64,000 nucleotides of DNA from Strongyloides papillosus (lineage: Eukaryota; Nematoda; Chromadorea; Rhabditida; Strongyloididae), in the NCBI GenBank assembly GCA_005656395.1, contig SRSI01000079.1, positions 1,240,001 to 1,304,000 of the forward strand, given 5' to 3'. Positions 33,297 through 43,670 of this stretch are shown piece after piece. The translations under genes and the position numbers were made by a program. Below the pieces are notes generated by a model. It was not told the DNA's origin and did no database searches. It saw only the letters and a list, made by a program, of their open reading frames with translations. Numbering within the stretch: position 1 is the stretch's first letter; every line of letters starts with the position of its first letter.

Positions 33297-34946
33297 TTTG
33301 ACTATATTAGACAAAATGTACTTCTGCAAATGAAGATCGAAACCAAAATGTTTTTTAACTATTTTCAATATTTTAAATAGTACCTAGAAATATAGTTTAA
33401 TTAGTTAAAAAGATAAAAAATTAAAGATCTAAATGGTCAAATATTCTACGTAATTGTAAATAAATTAATGCAAATATCTTACTTCGCTACACATTGGCCA
33501 TTATTCAAGCAATTTATAAGTTCAATTTGAAAAGAATAAATGAAAAATAATTCTAAATCATTAATTTAAATAGTGATAGAAAACGTTTCGACAGAAAGAA
33601 GGTATATTTTTACCTAGAATGAGACAAAAGAAAAAAAGTATAAAATCCACTTGAAGTCGAAAGCAATAGAATATTAAAACTATTTAAATAGTTCTTAAAC
33701 AAAAGGTATTACGAAATTCGTTTCTGTTATTATAGGAATTTTGATAGCTTTTCTGTAATATTACGTAGAATATTTTGTAAAAACATCTCTTAAAGTAATA
33801 GAAGACCATTAAGATAATTATTTCACAATTTCAATGTGACCCTCCAAGAAAAAATAACATAAAATATTGGAAACCTAGTGTTAGCAATGGACATGTCGGA
33901 GTACAGGAGTAACACAAAAGTCGCCCTTAGAAGTAAATTTCAAATGAAATAATGATATTAGTGAATATATAAAGAGATAACAACTCTTTAAGAAAAAGAG
34001 GTAATGAAAAAAACGACAAATTAATTTGTAATGGAAATTGATTGACATGAAAGTAAGAAATAAAAGGATATCAATAATCAAGACTGAAGACAAAAGACTA
34101 TTTAAATAACTTATACATTTCTTATCTATTTTTGAGTATTATAAATATAAAATAAAACATATGATAGCCGGGCATTCTCGGTTGTTAATAAACAATATAC
34201 ATACGTGTGTGTATCATATTTGTATTCCATAATAAATTCATTTGTTGAAATAAGGCAATATATTTTAAAAATACTTTTAAAAAACATAAAATAAATACTG
34301 TATTGGATTTCAAAATTTATTAAAATTAATCTTATTCAAATTGGTATATATTTTAGATCGAACTTTATGATTTTTTATAAATGATTATATGATATAAAAG
34401 GCATTCTGATGATACAACTTACTATAAGACAAAAATCCATAGAATAAGGTTTTGAATCATTCTGATTCCTTTTTACGATATATATTAAACATTTTAATAG
34501 AGGAAATTTGTCTGGCATATTCGTTAAAAGTTGTATTTAAAACGCCGCACTGAATATAGAAAGGCCTGACCAGATCAGGTATGTTATTTTTCAGGAGAAG
34601 ATATGACGTTTTTAACAACTTTTGTCTAAGAAATCCAGAAAATAATGACCACAATCAAATTTGTTCTATACTTGGTTAGTACACGTGAAGCGGAGTCTGT
34701 TTCTTCAAAAAAAATGTTTATTTTAAATGTGATAATTGTGACCAAATACCATCTTATAAAATCACAACAATTCTAAATAGTAGTGTAGATTAAAAAATTT
34801 TATTAACACTTTACCAGAATGTTTTATAAAATATAATAAAAAGAATTTAAAGAACAAAAGAAATTATTTTTCAATCTTATTATTATTATTTTTTAGTACC
34901 AACCAAATCTCTGATGTTCCATAACACTCTTAGCTTAGCGTTTTAT

Positions 34947-35430
34947 TCAATTAGTTCCATTCATGTGAAAGAGGGGCGATGGGTGTTCGCTTTTCTCTAA
35001 AACTTTTTTAAGATATACTTTTTCATAATTGTTGTCCTCAGAAGACTGATAACTAGATAACATATCTTCAACCATTTTTTTTAATCCATTTAGATTAAGA
35101 AGAGCACATTCCACAGACAGTCTCGATAATTCTTCAACACTTGATGGTAAGATACGAGCAGTTTTAAAACCATGTCTTAAACAATTAAGGTATGCTAATA
35201 TATAGCGAAACATCTTAGGATCACCAGATGATATGAAATAATCTACATCTTTACTATCATATAGTGTTGTAAATTTATCTAAATTGTTAAGAATAGAATT
35301 GGGATCAGCTTTTAAAATATCTTCTTCAATCTGATAATAAGTGGAGAAAATTCATAAAGTTCATCTATTCAAAACTTATAACAAATAATTCTCCGCCATA
35401 CATAAGTCTTGTTAATCCAAATATAGCCAT
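34947..35430 (-). CDS. BTB/T1-domain protein, copy 3, with shifted splice donor
   Basis: Exon 1 is 35430-35383 (MAIFGLTRLMYGGELF) and exon 2 is 35330-34947 (starts IEEDILKADP), giving 143 residues. In the other copies the donor is ATT|GTAAGT; here the same place reads GTTATAAGT. The original GT has become AT, and reading through meets a TAG. A GT now exists exactly three bases upstream (TTT|GTTATA), and using it keeps frame with loss of only one residue. Exon 2 is fully open through the T1 core (MFRYILAYLNC, ILPSSVEELSRLSVECALLN). The stop comes earlier than in copy 1 (ends NGTN). It is either functional through the shifted donor or a young pseudogene. Confidence 0.55.
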
Positions 35431-36653
35431 TTTAAACTGTATTGATTAAAATGTATTTCCACATAGATAAATTGAAACGAAAATGCCTTTTTTTTTATTT
35501 TAAAATAATGCCTAGAAATATAGTTTTTTTAGAGTGATAAATTAGCAAAATTGACGACCTTATAAATAGTATGTAATTGTTAATAAAATATAGAACAACT
35601 ATTTACCAATTACAAGTAAATTTTAAATGACAAATAAGATATTTCTTTAAGTTTATATAACAAAGTTAATCCTTTTATTATCATCAATATTATCACTTTA
35701 GTTAAAAAGACAAAAATGTCAACATTTAAAATGACAAATATTTCTATAAATATCAAAATAAATTATTATATATATCTTATTTTGCTACACTTGGACATTA
35801 CTCAAAGAATTTCTAAATTTAGTTACAAATAAACTAGTGAACAATGATATATACATTATGATCTTAGATAGTTACAAAAAATATTTCGAAATAAAATACA
35901 TCTTCTTCCTGAAAAACTGAAAGATGACAATAAAATAGCATTTATTTGAAACCGTAGAAATTTAACAAGATTTTTATCGAAAAAAACAATATATATTTTA
36001 TCTTAAACTTGTTTTCAAACATCTCTCTATTATGTTGTACTTTTCGATTATCCATTACCCTGATCAACACAATATTAGCATTTGTTTCAAAACATTGTAT
36101 TAACTTTGTTTTCATTTTTCACTTTCTTTACACTCCAAGATAAAATAGTACAAAACATTGAGTCATTTGATTGCATTTAATTTCATTTTTCACCTCAAGA
36201 ATACATCCAATTTAAAATTTCATTATTCAGTAGCATCAAAAAAGAGTTATATTAGCAATTTCATTATTAAAAAAAAGAGGTCGATTTATCACGAGTTAAA
36301 ATAAACTCAAGAAAATGAAAAGAAAAAATACCATCAAAAATTACTTCCAAAAAATTATAACTCAAAAATTAACAATTATAATTTCTTAAAATAATTTTCC
36401 AATTATTTCCTACTCCAACAGTAAAAGTATCATTATAAATAATTGCATATATTTACTATATTCTTAATGATAGCATATAAATATTTATCTATAAATATTA
36501 AGAATGACAAAAATTAATTACATGATATAATACCCCATTTATAGGTATTTTTAGATTTTATATAATTAGAATAAGTAATTTTAAATTTCCCTGCCTTAAA
36601 AAACTAACTTTCATTTTTGGTTTTTTAAAGATTTAAGTTAATTCTATATCAAG
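35431..36653. other. Intergenic, divergent promoters
   Basis: AT-rich DNA between BTB copy 3 (minus) and the serpentine receptor (plus). The part nearest copy 3 continues the duplicated BTB upstream sequence. No gene was recognised. Confidence 0.5.
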
Positions 36654-37664
36654 ATGGCTCTCAAAATGGTGGAAATTATACAGTTGTCTTATCTCGTGCC
36701 ATCGTTAATTTTAATGGCATTTGTCTTTTGTTTTCTTATCAAAAAATTTGTGGCTCGTTCATCTATATTTTGTAATGAATTCTATCCACTACTTTCATTC
36801 AAGATACTTAATGACATCATATATCATTTAACTATCTTACTTTTTTTAAAATTACCGTTATGGAAAATTAATGAACAATTCTATATTGACAATCATTTCT
36901 TATCAACTTTATCCTATTTTTTGGAGCTGCAACAGTGTGTGTACAATTTTCTACACTCTTTTATCCTATCATTGATAAGATTCATAGCAATACACTACCC
37001 ATTAAAATATAAACTATTTTTTTCAACAAACACAATCGTGTACATAATTACTTCCATGTTCATCTGCTGCATAGTCATCGCCTTCCCATCTATATTTTTT
37101 GAATCAAGATACATCTATGATAGTAAAGCCAAAACCCTATCTCCAATGTATATTAATTTGAATGTTACTTACTATCAAATCTTTTATACTGTGGTTATTT
37201 ATGGATCCACAACAATTATCTCATTCACTCTTAATATTATCAATATAATTAGCTTAACTAAAAAGACAACACCACTAAATAATAGGAACTTTGAAAAATT
37301 ATATGCTATCTATACGATATTTACATTATTTGGTACAACATTATTGGAAATATACCTCGTATTAAGAATAATTGGAACTTACAGTGAAAATAACCACCTT
37401 GTTTCTATAGCCAGTAGTTTTCTTACATGGGCCGGATGACGTTGCAACTCTTGGAGATTTCTATTTCTTTCTCATAATTACGTATGTTGAAAATTACCAT
37501 TAATTATTCTTAATTATTCTAATTTTAGAAAAGAATTAAAAGTTGCTTTGAGGGAAACAATTTTTTCTGTTTTCAAGAAAAACAATAAAGTTATCCATCT
37601 TAGGAAAGTGATCGTCTGCTCTGAAAATTCAGGTAGAAGAAGTATAAACACACAGAGGTATTAA
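36654..37664 (+). pseudogene. Serpentine receptor (Srg/Srv-like), one-base frameshift
   Basis: The frame from 36654 runs 261 residues to TGA 37437-37439 and carries six membrane segments, with the [18 protein letters not shown] motif after TM3 typical of nematode Srg/Srv receptors. Directly at that stop another frame takes over ([16 protein letters not shown]), supplies TM7 and ends at a donor (AC|GTATGT after 37481). The intron 37482-37528 leads to a basic tail ([18 protein letters not shown]) ending at TAA 37662-37664. Removing one base around 37435 joins these parts. It was therefore a complete chemoreceptor of about 320 residues, broken either truly or by an assembly error. If expressed as is, it lacks TM7 and the tail. 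Confidence 0.7.
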
Positions 37665-37739
37665 CTACGTACCTTTTTGAGAAATAGTAAACTTTTTCCT
37701 CCAATAATAACACGATAGACCATTTCTTACAACATAAAA

Positions 37740-38533
37740 TAATGATATCCATAATAGAATATCCAGTTCAGTATAGACTTTATAAAGAAAGAAATATAAC
37801 CATTCCTCCGTAAAGTTTTGTTATTTGGACATCGAAAAACAATTTCAACAGGTTAATAAATACTCTCCATAAGAAGTTTGAAGTATCGTATTGAAGATGA
37901 TCATTTGAAGGGATATTCAATCCGAAACTGTGTTAGATGGACAGAAATAAAAGATTTAGCAATCATTAGAAGCTACTTTTTATTCCTAAACGTTGGTATT
38001 CCCTTCCATGATGTCCATCAAAATGATCGATATGCTCTCATTTCCATTACCAATGAATTCTTTCGATAAGTGATTCTTCATGAAATTCTCTCCAGTTGTG
38101 ATACTCCAACGGAGAACCTTCTTCTGTTATTTCCCTATACTTTCTTCAAAACTGTTCCTTCAACAGGTACTAATCCAACTTTGTAGTACTACAAATGTAT
38201 TATTCATCGTTGTACGTGTTGTTCCTGGAAGTACAGTGACTAAATAGCACAAGTTTGTTCTCCGTAATAATTAGTTCTTCCACGGAACCCTCCTTCACTA
38301 GTACAAAGTTATATGCTAATTTCCATTACCAATATAAAAAAATACAACCTAAATGCATATTTTGAGAGAAAAGAGAGTTATTTACCTGGCAATTTATGGA
38401 CATTGATCGCAATTCTTATTAAAATATCTTTCTATATTTGCACAGATTCTCACAACCCTACTTCATCCGAAAGAAATACTGATAAATTCCTGTGGAAACT
38501 AGGAGAAAACAGAAGTAATACTGAAACTTTAAT
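37740..38533 (+). pseudogene. Fragments of a decayed gene
   Basis: The stretch is coding-like but broken between frames. It includes MISIIEYPVQYRLYKERN followed by TAA; KYRIEDDHLKGYSIRNC and RWTEIKDLAIIRSYFLFLNV up to NEFFR followed by TAA; then VILHEILSSCDTPTENLLLL in the same frame after the stop. A second segment near 38312 repeats a short block (MLISITN, compared with YALISITN at 38030). I do not recognise the family. The fragments lie in the same orientation and order as the intact-looking membrane piece at 38534, so they may be one gene. Confidence 0.45.
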
Positions 38534-38773
38534 ATGGTAAAAATATTATTCGAAAGATTTGAGGAATTCACCCCAGAAGAATATAAACGTGGATGGACGT
38601 ATTTGATTTTAATCATTGTAGCAGCAGCCTTAGGAGTCGCCATTATTTCTTCCGTCATAACTTGCTTGTGTTGTATGTGTTGCAGAAGGAATGATTATAG
38701 TGGGCCGCCTCAAATTATCAACACAATTCCCCGAACTTCCACTTCCTCTCGGAGACGTCGTACTAAGTCCTAG
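38534..38773 (+). CDS. Single-pass membrane protein or C-terminal exon of the decayed gene
   Basis: A 79-residue open frame: a short charged segment (FEEFTPEEYKRGW), one strong membrane helix (TYLILIIVAAALGVAIISSV), a juxtamembrane Cys cluster (CLCCMCCRR) suitable for palmitoylation, and a Ser/Arg-rich tail ending RRRRTKS. An in-frame TGA lies 12 bases upstream of the ATG. It looks like the membrane and cytosolic end of a type I protein, so it may be a relic 3' end and not an independent small gene. Confidence 0.45.
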   Translation: MVKILFERFEEFTPEEYKRGWTYLILIIVAAALGVAIISSVITCLCCMCCRRNDYSGPPQIINTIPRTSTSSRRRRTKS

Positions 38774-39291
38774 TACCAAAACAATTGACAATGTGACGTC
38801 GATTGAAAAAAAACTAGAGATTCTTTCCATTAACTAAAATTGAATATTATTAATATTGTATTTTCATAATTATACCTCACCATTTTTCAATATTTAATTG
38901 TGTGAAATAAACATTCAACTTACTTAATGATATCTTATATTTTCCAGAGCTTTTTTTTGTAGTTGCTACTGTCATCGCTTTTCACCAATAGTTTGTTACA
39001 AACGCTAAAAATAGATGAAGGCAGTGAAACTTCCAATGTACCAGAGAATCCACAACCCATATTAAGTAGAAAACAATAAACCTATACCAATGTGAGAAGG
39101 ATGGGTACCAAACATGATAGACATATCACAAGTGAATATAAATTGTACTTAGGAAACTTTACACCAAAAACAATTTAAAACACGGTAAACTGAAGAAAAT
39201 ACACAAAGAAACAATGTCAATGGAAAAGATGCACTAAGAAAATACACACACAAAATGGGAAATAAAAAATCTGTCAGATTCTTCCACTCAT
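38774..39291. other. Intergenic
   Basis: AT-rich sequence between a plus-strand fragment and the minus-strand peroxiredoxin relic. I looked for the C-terminal half of the peroxiredoxin here and found no convincing match. Confidence 0.4.
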
Positions 39292-39735
39292 TTAGTCATC
39301 GTTGTTAACCGAAGATACTTCTTCAAAGACAACTCCACCTGTTAATACCATTCTATATGGATCTATCTCATCTAAATCTAACATTCCGAGTTATGTTGTT
39401 AATTCCCTGTTGACAACAGTGATTACTGGAAAAGAAAATACGCTCTCTTCATTGTATTTTTTTGAGAATATTTACGTTTTTCCATATGCAATGATATCGT
39501 GAAACCATTTTTTGTGAGATTCTTCGTCATCAATTGATAAGGCTATCATTTTAACATCTCTCTTTTCAAATTCTGGTCTTAATTCAACAGCCTTAGCAAG
39601 TTATGTTGTACATACTTGTGTATAGTCCGCTGGATGTGAGAATAGAGAACACCAACTTGAACAAGCCATTAGTGAAAGTCTTCTATGTTCCCATATGATG
39701 TTATACATTAAAAAGTTTGGCAATTAATCTGCGAG
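39292..39735 (-). pseudogene. 1-Cys peroxiredoxin (Prx6) pseudogene
   Basis: Reading minus from about 39735 gives pieces in Prx6 order: TSYGNIEDFH, then (after a one-base frame change) SWCSLFSHPADYTQVCTT with the peroxidatic Cys, AVELRPEFEKRDVKMIALSI, FPVITVVNRELTT and LGMLDLDEIDPYRMVLTGG. The main frame has TAA at 39603-39601, 39474-39472 and 39393-39391. Two earlier TAA lie at 39710-39708 and 39671-39669. Only the N-terminal two thirds of a Prx6 domain is visible. The family reduces peroxides with a single catalytic Cys; this copy cannot encode the enzyme. A functional gene must be elsewhere if the function is kept. Confidence 0.75.
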
Positions 39736-39994
39736 TTTAAATGAAATAGAATACAATCCCTGTAAGAAGTATTATTAAAAAGTTGTAAATAGAATAGATG
39801 AAAGGTAAAACTAAAAACTACGTAACTGAAACTGGAAATGCTGTAATAAATTATATTTCATGCAATTTTGTATACCTAAAATATTTAAAATACATCACTA
39901 CACGATAAAACAACATTATTAAATAAGATTTTATTAGTTAATAAATAAATAATATTTGTAGCATGGAGTATAGAAATTTTTTTTTTTTTACACA

Positions 39995-41095
39995 TTAAAA
40001 CTCTTCCATCGACAGTCTTTGATTTCTTCTGTCCCGAGCTCTTCTTCTTTTAAACCAGGAAGAGATATTTCCAGGAGTAAGTCTATCTGATCCAGTTCGT
40101 CCAGAAAGAACGTTTAATCCGGTTGCATACTGCTCGAAATCATGAGTATGTGATTTTGTGTACAACAACTCAAGAATAGATAATTCTATTTCTTTGTTGT
40201 ACTTAATCCTTTTTTTTGGTCTACCACCCAGTTGGACTCCCTCTTGACTCTCCTGAGATGAAGTTGTACCTGATCCATCACCAATAATTGAGTCAAGAGC
40301 TTCAATGCAGTCTTTAAGGACGTCGGACCCTACGATACCAGAAGAATTACTGCTGTCAATTGGTACCGACGCGAAATTAAGACCTTCATTCGTATCTGGT
40401 GTTTGTGAGATGCTTCTACTCATGCTTGTAACATTCCACTGAAGTGCATGAGTTGTTTCTAAAGGAAGCTGTCTAAAAGAACGACGATCTTCTATTTCAT
40501 TTTTTACACTCTAAAAAACCATTGAATATGTAAAAAACTATGGAAAACGCTTACCTGAATGATTGGATCTGGAACCTGACTGTTGTTGTCGCCCAGTCTA
40601 GAAATCATATATTTGATTAACCCTTCATATACCCCGTTTATTGTCATCGTATTGTAACATTCATAGAACAAATTTCTATAATAAGTAGATGAAATAATTT
40701 TAAAGAAATTCCGAAAACTCACTTAGGGATAAGTATTTTTATTGTTAATATATCCTCAAACAGAACAGCGACAGAACCAATTGGGGCGTTCATGTCGTGG
40801 AAGAATGTTCTGAATGAGTAGAATTTCAAATTTGAATGACGGACAAAAGCTAAAAAAAATATAAATCTAAAATATGACAAATTACCTTCGAAGTCATCAC
40901 TCACATGTCCTAAGTTGTACCCTTCCATAACACTTTTGCACAAATCCTTGACCAAAGTCCTCGGATTGGGTGTTATGGTTTTTCGATAGCCAACTCAGAT
41001 AAATGTGAATATCTCACATCCATTAAGCCAAAAGTCGGTTTAATAATCACTTTTATGGCAAGTCCATTTACCATAGTTGAATTATTTGATGACAT
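39995..41095 (-). CDS. Homeodomain-like transcription factor, one apparent frameshift in exon 1
   Basis: Four exons, 41095-40886, 40849-40723, 40675-40555 and 40510-39995, have matching phases (1, 2, 0) if one base is added in exon 1, giving about 324 residues. The start MSSNNSTMVNGLAIKV is in one frame. At an A-run (T-run 40979-40983 on plus) the frame must change to continue as KTITPNPRTLVKDLC. The C-terminal exon encodes a basic GRPKKRIKYN followed about 50 residues later by ISSWFKRRRARDRRNQR, matching helix 3 of a homeodomain (WFxxRRxRxRR). The N-terminal 170 residues match no family I recognise. It is a divergent DNA-binding regulator; the single indel may be an assembly error. Confidence 0.6.
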
Positions 41096-41571
41096 ATCTC
41101 CTGAAAAAGATATACAATGAAGAGAATTGTAAACACGCATTATGTTTAACTAAACTACTAATGATTAAGGTAACTTAATTTTAACTGTATTTATAAGCAA
41201 TAAGGTGTGGAGCTCTGTCAACTATAAGAAAATTCGAGAAGGCTTTAGAAAATATGTAATAAAAACTTTGTAATCAACTTTAATTGTCACGAAATTTGTT
41301 CATGAACTTTGATATTATTTTGATATCTTTTTAAAGAGGCACTGTGAAATTTTAGATGATATAATTTTTACATCCCTTACGGTTAAATTTTAGAATGAAT
41401 GCCTTAAAAAAAACGTTTCAAGTAATCATAAAATAATTACAATACAATTGTTTAAGAATTTTTATTAGTAAAAATATGTCTTTTAATTAATTAAAAAAAA
41501 TCCCTACGGTAGTGAAGATCAGAATTATCAGACTTTGGAAATTTAAAATAAAACAATATAATATATCACAA

Positions 41572-41930
41572 TTAATCAAGTTCATCATTATCGATTAAAA
41601 GTTCTCTGATATTCTTTGTCGGCTTCTCAACTTTAACTTCTTTTTTAGGTTCAACTTTAGCAGGAATCTCCTCATGGCAGTCTTCAAGTATTCAGACAGC
41701 TTATCCGTCATGCTCTCAATACTATGATTATTCGATGTTATTTCTAGGATATCACTCACAGAGTTTTCACTGAATACCCCAACAATTTCGCTTTCTTTCT
41801 TAGAATTCCTATCACAACCAAAGGCATTCATCAGACTCCACAACAATTTCCCTCTTGAATTATATCTTTCCTTCTTTATATTACAAAAAACTTCCATATT
41901 CCTATCAATATATTTATTTATCATCACCAT
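41572..41930 (-). pseudogene. Lys/Glu-rich gene with a frameshift
   Basis: The frame starting near 41930 (MEVFCNIKKERYNSRGKLLW) stays open through DILEITSNNHSIESMTDKLS. At about 41685 another frame continues with better protein character: DCHEEIPAKVEPKKEVKVEK to NIRELLIDNDELD and TAA 41574-41572. The nominal frame instead becomes a run of Arg/Lys/Leu. A one- or two-base indel near 41680-41690 explains this. Family unknown. Decayed coding pieces on the same strand at 42190-42330 (LKYGDMEDAFIILGKQS then TAA) may be its 5' part. Confidence 0.4.
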
Positions 41931-42334
41931 CAACTAAGCAACAAATACATTTAGTTCTCTTGATTAATGTTAACATCTACTCTAAGTATTTTCTATCCAA
42001 AATAGAATAAATAACCACAAAAAGTTACCAAATTCTTAATTATACATTGATTAAACAAAATATGATTTGTGATGTATGTCTTCAAAACAACCAATGCAAG
42101 ATAATTCTTCTTCACAATAATAACATATAATTGGATACAAAAGATATTTTTTAATTTTATTGTTGTATCTCCTTCTGTTATCTTTATCAACATGTTATAA
42201 ACTTTTTCACCAGTATAGATTAATTCTCCACTGACACGTAATATTCTTCCTCTTATGATTGCTTTCCAAGAATAATAAATGCATCCTCCATATCACCGTA
42301 TTTTAAAACCTCTGTTTCTGCTACAACTTTTATG

Positions 42335-43670
42335 CAAATAATAAAATTTATAATCAATTTATTTATATTATCAATATTAAAATTTTAAACAAATATGAAA
42401 TTCTTAATAGTTAATTAATTGTTTTTTGACCGTAAAAATAAACTCTTATATATATGGAGATTCTTATTTTAACATTTGAACTGTTTTTTACAACACATTT
42501 CAAGTTTGAATTATTAGAAACTATATTTTTCAATAAAATTATGCTTATTCAAATAACTCAATTTTTATATTGTTTTCGAAATAATCTTTTAAAATAAAAA
42601 TTATGAAATGTCATAGAACACTATTCATTTTTCGTTATGCTAAAAAAAATCCGAATATGTTAATTCAAAAACAGAGGCAAATAGAAAAATAACATTTTTA
42701 AATAATTACTCTTTATGTGGTTAAATAATTATACCTTTTGTTAATATAAGAAAATTTTAAACATTGTTATGCCGAAAAAATAAAAAAAAAACACGAATTA
42801 ATTTAATGATTTTATTTAAAAAAAAGACTAATAATTGATGAAAAATTGCCCCTATTTATAATATTTTTATAATCAAATATATTTATCTATTATTTAAATT
42901 TCACGTTTCAATATTCTAAATTTTATGTAATACAGATGTATAACAAACATATGAAATTAATTTTCTTTTTCCGACTATTTAAAAGCATGATTTTTGTAAA
43001 AACGTTTGGAACTTTACAAAAACTGACTTCTAATAACGTACTTCAAATATCTAAAGCATTTATTTTTTGTAGAAAAAGACAAAATCTATGCAGCGATCTA
43101 ATAATATGCGTCGTTTACAGCATTTTTAATGTCGCTTGATAAATTTTTCAAATTTTATAAATTTTGATTTTTTTAACACGTAGGACATTTTTCTACATCT
43201 CACCTTGATTTGTCAAAATTTGTTCCATAATTTGTGTGGGTTATCATTTATGCAAAAATTTTTCATTTAAAATTCTATTGATATAGAAAAAAAAGTATTG
43301 TTCTGGAGCCCCACTCTCTAATTGGAATGCCAAGATAGGTTAGAATGATATTTTATTAGACAAGGAAACGTGTGCGATGTAAAGAAGAAAATAAAAGATA
43401 ATACAATAAAAAGTTTCGTGGGTATTTATACCCTAAAAGCGTGACTATTAGATGATGATAAACGAAAAATATCAATCTGTACGCTTGATTCACACTAGCC
43501 TTAAGGTAAAGAACAATGTTAACAATCAACAATATTAAACAAATAAGGTTAAAAATATAAACTAAATATTTCACTATATAATATAAATTAAAATATTCTT
43601 ATGCAAATTTCAGTAAAAAATTTTATTATTTTAAAATGAGAAATGTTAGAATATTTCAACTTATTTTACA
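42335..43670. other. Intergenic
   Basis: AT-rich DNA, with small open frames on both strands that lack coding composition. Nothing was recognised. Confidence 0.45.

Larger units (their letters stand above)
31440..35830. repeat. Tandem duplication array carrying three BTB genes
   Basis: The gene starts at 31381, 33296 and 35430 are 1915 and 2134 bases apart, and the intergenic parts are homologous too. For example, TATTTTGTAAAAACATCTCT near 31860 recurs near 33770, and blocks near 32340-32540 recur near 34450-34650. So whole units of gene plus upstream DNA were duplicated, not only coding sequence. The upstream blocks near 34457-34654 include a minus-strand open frame without a matching open frame in the other unit; I do not call it a gene. 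Confidence 0.75.

Noticed and set aside
34457..34654. Minus-strand 65-residue frame between BTB copies 2 and 3
   Set aside because: It lies in duplicated non-coding flank, and the matching segment near 32,340-32,540 is not open, so there is no sign of constraint.
39302..39502. Plus-strand 66-residue frame
   Set aside because: It is the antisense of the peroxiredoxin relic, which explains its coding-like composition.
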